Origin: Reichenbachiella ulvae
GTDB taxonomy: Bacteria > Bacteroidota > Bacteroidia > Cytophagales > Cyclobacteriaceae
Length of the DNA: 64,000 bases
Assembly: GCF_025833875.1 (NCBI RefSeq)
Contig: NZ_JAOYOD010000001.1
Location: forward strand, 1,426,001-1,490,000
Direction of reading: 5' to 3'
The notes beneath the pieces were generated by a model. That model did not search any database. It saw nothing but the letters and a program-made list of their open reading frames with translations, and was not told the DNA's origin. Shown here one piece after another: positions 8,453 through 17,159 of this stretch (its first letter is position 1; every line of letters begins with the position of its first letter). The position numbers and the translations under genes were made by a program.

Positions 8453-11104
8453 TTAGAATATAAAATTGTAGGTGATAGACGGAACAGGAAATGCTAGAAC
8501 AGATAGCTGATTCACAACAGGTTTACCCGTTCGATCTTCATCCTCACTAAAAAAGTAAGCTTGCGCATTCTTTCTGGCGTAGACATTGTAGACTGAGAAA
8601 ACCAAATTGGATTCATATCCTCTTTTTTGACCCGTTCGTTTATACTCACCTAATTTACAAGTAGCAGACAAATCCAAACGATGGTAATTACTCAGGCGGT
8701 CTTGGTTTTTCGAAGGATAATTCGGAATTAAGATCCCATCAAACTCATATTTGGAATCAGGGAAAGAGTAAGGTCGACCTGTATAAAAAACAAAATTGGA
8801 CGAAAAGCTCCACTTCTCATTGGCATTAAACACCATTGTCAAAGCAAAATCATGTGTTCTGTCAAAATCTGAAGGGAAATAGTTGCCTTCATTGATGGTT
8901 AATTCTTCAAATTGACTATCAAACTTTCTTTCTACTCGAGAAAGCGTGTATCCTACCCACCCTGTCCATCGACCAAAAGTCTTCTTAACAAAAAGTTCCA
9001 TCCCATAAGCTCTCTCATCTCCAAAAATCAACTCTGTTTCTACCTGTGGATTCAAAAACAAATTAGCCCCATTTTTATAATCAATTACGTCATCTAGTCT
9101 ACGATAATACAGCTCTGCAGAAACATTCATCTCTAAGGATGGGAAGTACCGATATACTCCCAAAGTACCCTGATACATCTCAGTTGGGTTAATATTGCGT
9201 CCAGTCATAACCCAATTATCAGAAGATGTTGGCGAGGAGAAATTGGACAACAAATGCATATACTGTACAGAACTACTATAACTAATCTTTGCTGAGGTAT
9301 TTTCTAACAAGAGAAGCTTCAAAGAAGCTCTAGGAAGGATATTCCAAAAACTCGTTTTACTTTCCTTATTACCCGCTTTCAAAGTATCCGTAATCGTCTC
9401 TACACTCTTAGGAACATTTGGTTGATAGATGTAAACATCAGATTCCGCATTATTGAGAAAATGTGATACTCGTAACCCTAGCAGGGTTGTTATCCTTGAT
9501 CCAATTCTATTTTCTGAAGACAGATAAATTGAAGATTCTATTCCTGTTTCATCTTCCAGTTTGAATTCATTGCCCGACGTATCCAATTCACCAGATATTA
9601 ATTCTCCAGGTAATAGTTTGTGATAGATACTTGAGGCACCCCATTCCAGAATATTGTTGGGATTCAAATAGCTGTTTACATCTAGCTTTAATGAAAAATC
9701 ATCAATGGAAATTCTTCCCGTAAAATCCCTGAACTCTTCATTCTCGACATACCTGTAACGGTATCCTGAATAGTATGCTGTAGTATTAAAGAAATGCTTT
9801 TTCCTTAAAATGCTATTCCATCGAAATGATACCATCCGGTTACCCCAGGTTTGATAAGCATCTGTCCCGATTTTGGTTGCATCCGCTCCCCAATAACCAG
9901 AAAGGTAAATTTTATTCTTTGAATTGATATTGAATTTAACTTTACCATTAACATCTTGAAAATTGGCACGGATATCATTAAAATCTGGATTTTTCAAATT
10001 TCTTAAGATCAAATCCCAAAAGGTAGAGCGACCAGATAACAGGTAACTGGCCTTATTATTCAGCATTGGCCCTTCAACCATCAAGCGACTAGTGAGTAAA
10101 CCAATCCCTCCAGAAACCTGAGTCTCTCTTTCATTCCCTTCCTTTTGTCTGACGTGCATTACTGCAGATGTCCTTCCTCCATATTTTGCAGGGAAATCAC
10201 CTTTTAATATTTCGACATCCTTGACAGCATCGGGGTTAAAAATTGAAATCAAACCAAAAAAATGATTAGAGCTATAAAGCATTGCCTCATCCATCAAAAT
10301 AAGATTTTGATCTGAATTACCTCCCCTAACATTGATTCCAGAAACCCCCTCACCAATATTAGTAATGCCCGGAAGTAACAATGAACTTTGAAATACATCA
10401 ACCTCACCTAAATACGGTATTTGCTTAGCCATATTCATATCTATCCTATTCGTACTTGATAGTATTGAATGGGCTTTGATATCTAATGGGTTTAACTCAT
10501 CTACATGTAATTCTGTTAACTCAATGGATTTGGGGGTGAGTTCAACATTTCTTTTGAGGTTTTTATTGATATCGATAAAAAGCGATTGAGCTTCATATCC
10601 GATATAGCTGATTTCCAGATTGTAAACACCTTTGGTTAAGGTAAAAGAATAGAACCCATAGGCATTGGTCGAAACCCCGGTCTTTAATTGTGGAATGTAT
10701 ATGGCAGCACCTATTAACAACTCTCCTGATTCAACATCTTTAATCGAGCCACTGATTACATATTTGTACTCACTATCTGGCCTATCATAAAATTTGATCA
10801 GGATTTGATCTTCCTTTACCTCAAAACTCAAGTTTTCATTTCTACAAATCTTTTCCAGAATTGACTCCACCTTGTATCCATTTTTTGATTTGAATACAAT
10901 TTGTTTATCCATTGGAATGATGTCATCATTGTAAGAAACAAACACACCATTTTCTGGCAAAACCTTCTCCAATAAAGACCGGACTGAGTACTTCTGTTTG
11001 GATATAGAGATGACTTGAGATAGCTTATCTGACTGAGCCCTCATCGTTTGGGCCAGGCAAATAACCACTGCTAAAGAAAGAAAAAAATTGTAAACTACTC
11101 TCAA
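8453..11104 (-). CDS. TonB-dependent receptor with STN and carboxypeptidase-like domains
   Basis: An 883-residue outer-membrane receptor. A signal peptide (residues 1-23) is followed by an STN (secretin/TonB short N-terminal) domain at about 30-108, a carboxypeptidase-regulatory-like beta-sandwich at about 115-195, a plug domain at about 220-320 containing GINVRGGNSDQNLILMDEA, and a 22-strand-type barrel ending in aromatic ITYNFIF. The STN domain normally contacts a FecR-type anti-sigma factor, and a fecR gene lies just upstream. The substrate cannot be read from sequence. The start is TTG at 11104; no ATG precedes the signal peptide. Confidence 0.93.
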   Translation of the reverse strand: MRVVYNFFLSLAVVICLAQTMRAQSDKLSQVISISKQKYSVRSLLEKVLPENGVFVSYNDDIIPMDKQIVFKSKNGYKVESILEKICRNENLSFEVKEDQILIKFYDRPDSEYKYVISGSIKDVESGELLIGAAIYIPQLKTGVSTNAYGFYSFTLTKGVYNLEISYIGYEAQSLFIDINKNLKRNVELTPKSIELTELHVDELNPLDIKAHSILSSTNRIDMNMAKQIPYLGEVDVFQSSLLLPGITNIGEGVSGINVRGGNSDQNLILMDEAMLYSSNHFFGLISIFNPDAVKDVEILKGDFPAKYGGRTSAVMHVRQKEGNERETQVSGGIGLLTSRLMVEGPMLNNKASYLLSGRSTFWDLILRNLKNPDFNDIRANFQDVNGKVKFNINSKNKIYLSGYWGADATKIGTDAYQTWGNRMVSFRWNSILRKKHFFNTTAYYSGYRYRYVENEEFRDFTGRISIDDFSLKLDVNSYLNPNNILEWGASSIYHKLLPGELISGELDTSGNEFKLEDETGIESSIYLSSENRIGSRITTLLGLRVSHFLNNAESDVYIYQPNVPKSVETITDTLKAGNKESKTSFWNILPRASLKLLLLENTSAKISYSSSVQYMHLLSNFSSPTSSDNWVMTGRNINPTEMYQGTLGVYRYFPSLEMNVSAELYYRRLDDVIDYKNGANLFLNPQVETELIFGDERAYGMELFVKKTFGRWTGWVGYTLSRVERKFDSQFEELTINEGNYFPSDFDRTHDFALTMVFNANEKWSFSSNFVFYTGRPYSFPDSKYEFDGILIPNYPSKNQDRLSNYHRLDLSATCKLGEYKRTGQKRGYESNLVFSVYNVYARKNAQAYFFSEDEDRTGKPVVNQLSVLAFPVPSITYNFIF

Positions 11105-11209
11105 GGACTATGTATAGGTGACTTTTCGTCAAATTTATACATAGTAAAGAAAGGAAAATAAAAATGAGTTACAAATGTAAGTTTAAAGACTAAGTCTTAA
11201 CCTGATAAC

Positions 11210-12172
11210 TCAACAGCTGGGACCTGATAAATTCACTACCCCTTTTTCATCCTTTTCACTTTCGATATTGGCAATAACATTAAGGACCTCCAAAATCTCA
11301 TCAAGTGATTTATTTTCGAATCTTGATGTAATTAAACAATTCTCAATTCCTTCTTTTAATTTGATCTTAACCTTGTAATGTTTTGATAAAACCTTAGCCA
11401 CTTCTTTTAACGGTTGACTCTTAAAATCCAATTCGCCATACCTCCAGGTCATCATTTGTTCGTCGATTTCATGTCGGACTACCGTTCCTTTACTAGTCGA
11501 TTTGGCACTATATCCTTCTTTCAGCACTACACGCTCATTATTGTTTTTGTCACGGAATATAACCTTGCCCGTTACAACATTGATCTGACTATTTTTCTTA
11601 TAGGATTTTAAATCAAAAGAAGTACCTAGAACTTCAGTAGTTGTAGAACTACCAACAATCTTAAATGGTTGATTATCATCCTTTGCTATTTCAAAGAATC
11701 CCTGACCAAACAAATACACTTTTCTATAACCAGAATCCTCAAATTCTCTTGGGAATTTAAAAACTGAGTTTTCATTTAAAATCACAGTACTTCCATCACT
11801 AAGGTTCACTCTTTGTAACTCATTCTCACCAGTTCGAATGACAATTAGACTAGTTGGCAAAAAGTAATTCGCGGCAAAAAAACCGAGCCCAACTGCCAAA
11901 ACCAAAATCGCCGCTGCTTTGTAAACAAATGGGTGAATTTTTATTGAGTGAGTCTTAGAACCTAATTTACCTTCCACACACTTCCAAGCATGATCCACAT
12001 TGGGGCAAAACTTGCTCGTCTGTACTTCAGATAACTCATATATTTTTTTGTAATGAGCGAATTGAAGTTGGTTTTCTTCAGAAGAGTTCGCCCAATTTTC
12101 CAGGTCTGATTTTTCATCATCACTGAGATGACAATTCAAATAAGCCTGTATTTTTTCCTCTAAATCGTACAT
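11210..12172 (-). CDS. FecR family anti-sigma factor
   Basis: A 320-residue single-pass inner-membrane protein. The N-terminal cytoplasmic region at about 1-85 carries the short sigma-binding helices (SDDEKSDLENWANSSEENQL). A transmembrane helix is at about 87-106. The periplasmic FecR domain (RVNLSDGSTVILNENSVFKF, near 126) is followed by the C-terminal DUF4974 region (ISRFENKSLDEILEVL) that meets the receptor STN domain. It passes the ligand-bound signal from the receptor to the ECF sigma factor. It sits between the sigma gene (65-base gap) and the receptor. Confidence 0.93.
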   Translation of the reverse strand: MYDLEEKIQAYLNCHLSDDEKSDLENWANSSEENQLQFAHYKKIYELSEVQTSKFCPNVDHAWKCVEGKLGSKTHSIKIHPFVYKAAAILVLAVGLGFFAANYFLPTSLIVIRTGENELQRVNLSDGSTVILNENSVFKFPREFEDSGYRKVYLFGQGFFEIAKDDNQPFKIVGSSTTTEVLGTSFDLKSYKKNSQINVVTGKVIFRDKNNNERVVLKEGYSAKSTSKGTVVRHEIDEQMMTWRYGELDFKSQPLKEVAKVLSKHYKVKIKLKEGIENCLITSRFENKSLDEILEVLNVIANIESEKDEKGVVNLSGPSC

Positions 12173-12237
12173 TTTTTCTTTCTTTCATCTATAGGTCAAA
12201 ATCCCACTCAAATCCCTCAAAAAAAAATCGATTTTTT

Positions 12238-12822
12238 CTAAAAAAAATGAAACAAAATCAAAAGCATGATCTTATCCCACAAAGGCGTAAGCTGCTCTCT
12301 TAATTTTCGTAAAGCATGTCCTACTTGATTCTCCACCGTTTTGACTGACAAATCCAATTCTTCAGCGATTTCCTTATAAGTCATCCCACCACTTCTACTC
12401 AGATTAAAAATCACCTTACATTTGGGGGGTAATGCATCGATGGCTTCCTGAACATAAGAGTACAATTCCTCAATGGCCATGTTCCCCTCCCTTTCTTCAG
12501 AACCATCTGTAAGATCCAAAACATCCTCTACCCCAATCTTTCTCTGCTCCTTTGGTATTTGAAGCTTTAGATAATTGAAGGAACGATTTCTTACGGCGGT
12601 GAACAAATAGGCCTTGACAGATGTGGTAATAGAAAGTGTATGCCTGCGATCCCAAATATTGATAAAGACCTCCTGAACCAATTCCTCTGCCACATGCTCA
12701 TCCCGCACATATTTCAGACAATAACGGCTAAGATCAGTATAGTAAAGCCTGAAAATTTGCTCGAAAGCAGATTTATCATCTTCACTTATTCGATCTAATA
12801 TTTCTTCTTCTGAGATGAGCAC
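12238..12822 (-). CDS. FecI-type ECF sigma factor of the Bacteroidetes expansion
   Basis: A 194-residue sigma-70 factor. Region 2 (FEQIFRLYYTDLSRYCLKYV, then AEELVQEVFINIWDRR) is at about 19-70 and region 4 (YKEIAEELDLSVKTVENQVG) at about 148-168. It is the first gene of the sigma/FecR/receptor/DUF4249 locus and is expected to transcribe that locus when the receptor is occupied. The start is GTG at 12822. An FtsX-type permease gene ends 48 bases upstream on the same strand. Confidence 0.93.
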   Translation of the reverse strand: MLISEEEILDRISEDDKSAFEQIFRLYYTDLSRYCLKYVRDEHVAEELVQEVFINIWDRRHTLSITTSVKAYLFTAVRNRSFNYLKLQIPKEQRKIGVEDVLDLTDGSEEREGNMAIEELYSYVQEAIDALPPKCKVIFNLSRSGGMTYKEIAEELDLSVKTVENQVGHALRKLREQLTPLWDKIMLLILFHFF

Positions 12823-12870
12823 TTGATACTTATCGTTAGTCTATAAGAAAGGTTGCCTATTACCTGAAAC

Positions 12871-14109
12871 TTAATCAAATTTTAAGGCAGAAACAGGTTT
12901 TACTCTGGTAATCACGGCTAATGGAACTCTTAAGGCTATTAATACTACAATGAAGGTGAGAAGATTGAGCAAAAAGAAGGCTTTAAAGTTCCAATCAACA
13001 GGCACAAAATCCATGTAATAATTGATTGGATCTAAAGGTATGATATGAAATTGATCTTGGAGCCAGGTAACCAATAAGGCAATCACATTTCCCAGGAGCA
13101 TTCCTTTCAAAACCAAAATCATCCCATTGTACATAAAAACTTTTTTGATTTGGGATCTGCTAGCGCCTAAGGCTTGAAACACACCTATCATGTAAGTTCT
13201 CTCCATGATAAGAATCAACAGAATCGAAATCATATTGAAACAAGCGACGACAAGAATGAGCACCAGAAAAACGGATACATTTTGGGTCAACAATTCAAGC
13301 CAATCAAATATCTGAGCATAACTGTTACTGACTTTGTCTACATAGAGACTGGCATCTAAGGATTCGAAAAGAGCATCCATTGCTTCATCCTTACTATACC
13401 CCTCTTTAACAAACACTTCCACCCCACCAACCAGACTATCAGGCCAATTGTTCAATTTTTGAACCATTCTAATATCAGAAATGACCATTGATTTATCAAT
13501 TTCCTCCAGTCCTGTTTCATAAATACCTACGACCTCTAGTCTCCTAAATTTTGGTGGATTCTGGACAAAATAAACAGTAGCTTTATCTCCAATCTCAAGC
13601 TGTAGTTTGTTAGCAATTCTTTTACTCAACACCAACTCTTTGGAATAGCTAGAGTCCGAAAAAGAAACGAACCTCCCAGCAAGCATGTTGTCCTGAAACC
13701 TGAGTGTATCAAACTCTTGACTCACCCCTTTGATCATCACCCCTTCTACTTCCTCTTTTGTCCTAAGCATTCCGGCTTTATATGCATAAGACTGATAATG
13801 ATCTACAAATTCATAAGCCTCAAGGTCCGAATAAAAATCTGAGCCCAGACTAATGAAGTTCTCGTCAAAATTTCCACCCAAAGTATATTTTGAAATCTCA
13901 AGGTGCCCCTTAAAATTGTATATTTTGTCTTTTACTGTTTTTTGAAAGCCTCCTAGAATAAAATAGGCCAATATCATGGCCGCAAGTCCTAAAGCGATAC
14001 TAAATACCGCCAATCGGGATATAGTAGTAGCAAAATTGGATTGTTCATCCTTTGAGATTCTTTTCGATATGAAATATGGAAAATTCAATTTTATGATAAC
14101 TTGCTTCAC
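12871..14109 (-). CDS. FtsX-like ABC transporter permease (LolC/LolE-like)
   Basis: A protein of about 412 residues with the MacB/FtsX permease layout. A first helix near the N-terminus (LAVFSIALGLAAMILAYFIL) is followed by a large periplasmic MacB-core domain and three C-terminal helices, with the family motif MERTYMIGVFQALGASRSQI. LolC/E homologues pull lipoproteins from the inner membrane; the ATPase is not adjacent. An open frame extends to 14247, but the extra residues do not look like this family and would overlap the divergent gene. A GTG at 14109 or a TTG at 14088 (giving LNFPYFISKRIS) is the more likely start. Confidence 0.85.
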   Translation of the reverse strand: MKQVIIKLNFPYFISKRISKDEQSNFATTISRLAVFSIALGLAAMILAYFILGGFQKTVKDKIYNFKGHLEISKYTLGGNFDENFISLGSDFYSDLEAYEFVDHYQSYAYKAGMLRTKEEVEGVMIKGVSQEFDTLRFQDNMLAGRFVSFSDSSYSKELVLSKRIANKLQLEIGDKATVYFVQNPPKFRRLEVVGIYETGLEEIDKSMVISDIRMVQKLNNWPDSLVGGVEVFVKEGYSKDEAMDALFESLDASLYVDKVSNSYAQIFDWLELLTQNVSVFLVLILVVACFNMISILLILIMERTYMIGVFQALGASRSQIKKVFMYNGMILVLKGMLLGNVIALLVTWLQDQFHIIPLDPINYYMDFVPVDWNFKAFFLLNLLTFIVVLIALRVPLAVITRVKPVSALKFD

Positions 14110-14146
14110 TGATATGGCCGTAAAATAAAAGAAATCAAAAGAAGAA

Positions 14147-15323
14147 GTGACTATAAATTTGAAATACCTATTGACAATTCTACTGCTGAATTTAATGGCA
14201 CTATCACTATGCCATGGCCAAAGCAGTTCCACTTTCTCTGTTATCACCGGTGCTGAAAGGATGGATCAATATTTACCCATGCTGGAGGGAAAGAAAGTAG
14301 GGCTGTTGGTAAACCACACTTCCACTATTGGCTCAACTCATTTGTTAGACACATTAATTTCTCGTCAAGTTAATGTGGTTAGAATATTTGCTCCAGAGCA
14401 TGGATTCAGAGGTGAGATGGCCAATGGAGAAACCGTTCTCAGATGGTAAAGACATTCAAACAGGGCTACCGATCATTTCATTATATGGCAAAAACAAAAA
14501 GCCAAATAAGGAGCAGTTATCGGAACTTGATCTGGTGATATATGACATTCAAGACGTAGGAGCTAGATTTTACACCTATATCAGCTCTATGCACTACATG
14601 ATGGAAGCATGTGCTGAAAATCAGGTGGAAATGATGATATTGGATCGTCCGAACCCTCATGCTTCTTACGTGGATGGACCAATTCTAGAATTAGAGCATC
14701 AATCATTCGTGGGCATGCATCCAATCCCTGTTGTATACGCACTAACAGCAGGCGAATTGGCTCAAATGATAGTGGGTGAAAAATGGATTAACCAGGCAGA
14801 TCAATTAAAACTTGAAATCATCGAGATGGACAACTGGAATCATCAAACCCAATACGAGCTACCCATCAGTCCTTCGCCAAATTTACCCAATGATCAATCA
14901 ATCAAACTCTATCCAAGCCTTTGTCTATTCGAAGGCACCAAAGTAAGCGTAGGAAGAGGGACAGATTCACCCTTTCAGGTTATAGGCTTGGCGGAAACTC
15001 CTGATGCCGGCAGCTATACCTTTACCCCAGTTAGTATGCCAGGTTACTCTAAATATCCCAAACATGAAAACACTGTCTGCTACGGAAAGGACTTAAGAGA
15101 AGTGCAAGTATCTAGAGAACTGAATCTAGAATATTTGATCAACATGTATAAGGCATCTCCAGATGAGTTCTTTAATTCCTTTTTCACCAAACTGGCAGGA
15201 ACCGAATCGCTTGAGGTTCAAATAAAACAAGGGCAGTCTGCCAAACAAATCAAAGATTCATGGCAATCTGACCTAATAGAATATCAAAAACTTAGGGAAA
15301 AATATCTGCTATACGACGATTAG
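14147..15323 (+). pseudogene. DUF1343 exo-beta-N-acetylmuramidase (NamZ-like) gene split by a frameshift
   Basis: Two overlapping frames together give one DUF1343 protein of about 391 residues. The first frame (from GTG 14147) encodes a signal peptide, then GKKVGLLVNHTSTIG and FAPEHGFRGEMANGETV, and hits a stop at 14447-14449. The second frame resumes with SDGKDIQTGLPIISLYG and runs through DIQDVGARFYTYISSMHYM, DRPNPHASYVDGP and LFEGTKVSVGRGTDSPFQ to the end. One extra base at about 14436-14439 (gttctcagat) explains the shift. The family trims N-acetylmuramic acid from peptidoglycan fragments. Both halves look otherwise intact, so this is a recent mutation or a sequencing error. The end overlaps the rhodanese stop by four bases. 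Confidence 0.88.
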
Positions 15324-15706
15324 TTAGGAACAACTAGCGGTAAGTCTTTGGCTTTCCAACTGGCAATCCCACCTTCAAGATCATAAACAGCCTTGAATCC
15401 GCTTTCCTTCATGATTCCAGCTGCTTTCCCACTTCTTCCACCACTTCTGCAATAAACGTAGTAAGTCTTGCTTTTATCCAATGCCTGCAACTTGTCATTA
15501 AATTCGGGATCATGAAAATTGAGTTGAGTAGCACCTTCTAACATGCCATCAGCTATTTCTTCATCGGTTCTCAAATCCAAAACAATGGCATTTTCATCAT
15601 TTTGAATCACTTCATTCAGTTCTTCGGCGGAAATCAATTCAGATCTTTGGGCTGAACAATTGAAAAGTACAAAAGAGAATAATATAAATATAGCTCGTTG
15701 AAACAT
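15320..15706 (-). CDS. Rhodanese-like domain lipoprotein
   Basis: A 128-residue protein with a lipoprotein signal ending in LFNC (Cys17) and a single rhodanese domain at about 28-125. The active loop is VYCRSGGRSGKAAG, with catalytic Cys in the usual CRSGxRS form, and AIVLDLRTDEEIADG is near residue 40. Single-domain exported rhodaneses handle sulfane sulfur in the envelope; the partner is unknown. It stands alone, convergent with the namZ-like gene. Confidence 0.88.
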   Translation of the reverse strand: MFQRAIFILFSFVLFNCSAQRSELISAEELNEVIQNDENAIVLDLRTDEEIADGMLEGATQLNFHDPEFNDKLQALDKSKTYYVYCRSGGRSGKAAGIMKESGFKAVYDLEGGIASWKAKDLPLVVPN

Positions 15707-15860
15707 TTGAATAATTGGTTAGTGAAGTTCAAAACTAAACAAAAAAGTAATATGAATAAACCAAGAATGTCTATTACAAAAAGAGTGAGGGAAATCTATC
15801 CACGTATAATTAATTTAGCAATACAATTATATAAATTCGCTCAAATCCATTTTGTAAATC

Positions 15861-16481
15861 ATGAAAACAAGAATCCAACTATTTATTTGGCTTTCCCTTT
15901 TGGGGTTGTTAGCCAGTTGCTATCCAAATGAAATTACAACGACTGATGAGCTTGATGTTGTAGCGACCTTTTACGATACTGAATCGCTAGATTCTCATCA
16001 ATACAAGACTTATATCATGCCTGATTCCGTCTTACATAATGATCCTGACGATGAATCAGATCACCAATTTGATCAATTAATATTGAACACCATCGATGAC
16101 AACATGGAGGCCCTTGGTTTTCAGAAGCTATCAGCTGGTTCTGTCAATGTTGATTTGATTATACTCCCAGAAGTAGCCATCACAAACAATCAAGGTATCG
16201 GTGGCTGTTGGGATTGCTGGTGGTGGTGGGATCCCTGGTATCCCGGTTGGGGATGGGGCTACTACCCTCCTTACCCTCCCTCCTTTGTATATAGTTACCA
16301 AACAGGAAGTGTAATTATTTCCATGGTAGATCAGCAATCTGTTCTCAATCAAGATGAAAATTCTAAAGCTGTATGGACCTGCATCATCAATGGCCTATTG
16401 AGAAGCAGCATTACCGGTGCAGAGATCCAGAACTACATCAATCAAGGCTTTGATCAATCCTCATACCTAAGCGTGCAATAA
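15861..16481 (+). CDS. DUF4136 family lipoprotein
   Basis: A 206-residue lipoprotein (lipobox LLASC, Cys20) matching the DUF4136 layout: an N-terminal strand-rich DVVATFYDTESLDSHQYKTY, a helix ILNTIDDNMEALGFQKL, and a C-terminal AVWTCIINGLL. In the middle lies a striking aromatic stretch at about 112-140 (GGCWDCWWWWDPWYPGWGW) followed by YYPPYPPSF. Function in the family is unknown. A beta-barrel gene starts two bases after the stop, so the two are likely one operon. Confidence 0.8.
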   Translation: MKTRIQLFIWLSLLGLLASCYPNEITTTDELDVVATFYDTESLDSHQYKTYIMPDSVLHNDPDDESDHQFDQLILNTIDDNMEALGFQKLSAGSVNVDLIILPEVAITNNQGIGGCWDCWWWWDPWYPGWGWGYYPPYPPSFVYSYQTGSVIISMVDQQSVLNQDENSKAVWTCIINGLLRSSITGAEIQNYINQGFDQSSYLSVQ

Positions 16482-16483
16482 TC

Positions 16484-17077
16484 ATGAAAAAGTACTTTTT
16501 AATATTATTATTTTTAGGAGCCTTTCAATCGCTGAAGGCACAAGAAACCATGTTCAATTTGAATTGGGGGATCGGTGTTCCTGTTGGAGGATTTACTGAT
16601 TATGTCGAAGAACCCAGCTTTTCCGGTTTTAGTATAGGAGGAAGAAAATTCATATATGATTTTATTTCAGTGGGTGCCTATACCGGTTGGCAACTCTATT
16701 ATGACAAGCAATTTGGTCTGCACCAGGTGTCAGAAGGTTTGGATGTATATGGAAGACAACTCCGACATGTAAACGTCTACCCCGTGATGGCTAGTGTACA
16801 TCTATATGGAGGAGAAGATGGGGGGATTAGACCATATCTAGGCGCCAATGTAGGACTGTCGTTTGTCAACGAAAAACTCCAATATGGAATTTGGGAGTTT
16901 TCCAGCACTTCTACCAATTTCACAATTGCCCCTGAGCTTGGGATCTTTTTCCCAGTTGGTTTAGCTGGTGGTGGCTTGAATTTGAGTTTTAAATATGATG
17001 AAGCATTTAAATCATCTAAAAACGACTACCACGTACAGTCATTTCTTATCAGTATTGGCTTTGCCATGGCTCGATAG
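16484..17077 (+). CDS. Outer-membrane beta-barrel protein
   Basis: A 197-residue protein with a Sec signal peptide (cleavage near LKA-QE) and then amphipathic strands typical of an eight-stranded OmpA-like barrel (GIGVPVGGFTDYVEEPSF, GAYTGWQLYYDKQFG, YLGANVGLSFV, LNLSFKYDEAF). It probably sits in the outer membrane. It follows the DUF4136 gene by two bases and ends just before a strong terminator. No specific function can be assigned. Confidence 0.75.
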   Translation: MKKYFLILLFLGAFQSLKAQETMFNLNWGIGVPVGGFTDYVEEPSFSGFSIGGRKFIYDFISVGAYTGWQLYYDKQFGLHQVSEGLDVYGRQLRHVNVYPVMASVHLYGGEDGGIRPYLGANVGLSFVNEKLQYGIWEFSSTSTNFTIAPELGIFFPVGLAGGGLNLSFKYDEAFKSSKNDYHVQSFLISIGFAMAR

Positions 17078-17102
17078 CAAGCAATTCCATAGTTTTTGAT
17101 TG

Positions 17103-17153
17103 AATCCTAATCTATTCTTCCAGAGGTCCGTAATAGATTAGGATTATTTTTTA
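17103..17153 (+). terminator. Rho-independent terminator
   Basis: A perfect 14-base inverted repeat (AATCCTAATCTATT at 17103-17116 and its complement at 17132-17145) with a 15-base loop, followed by a T-rich run. It closes the DUF4136/beta-barrel operon just before the ABC transporter gene. Confidence 0.8.
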
Positions 17154-17159
17154 TACCCT

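Noticed and set aside
14110..14247. N-terminal extension of the FtsX-type permease to GTG 14247
   Set aside because: The extra residues do not fit the family N-terminus and overlap the divergent DUF1343 gene.
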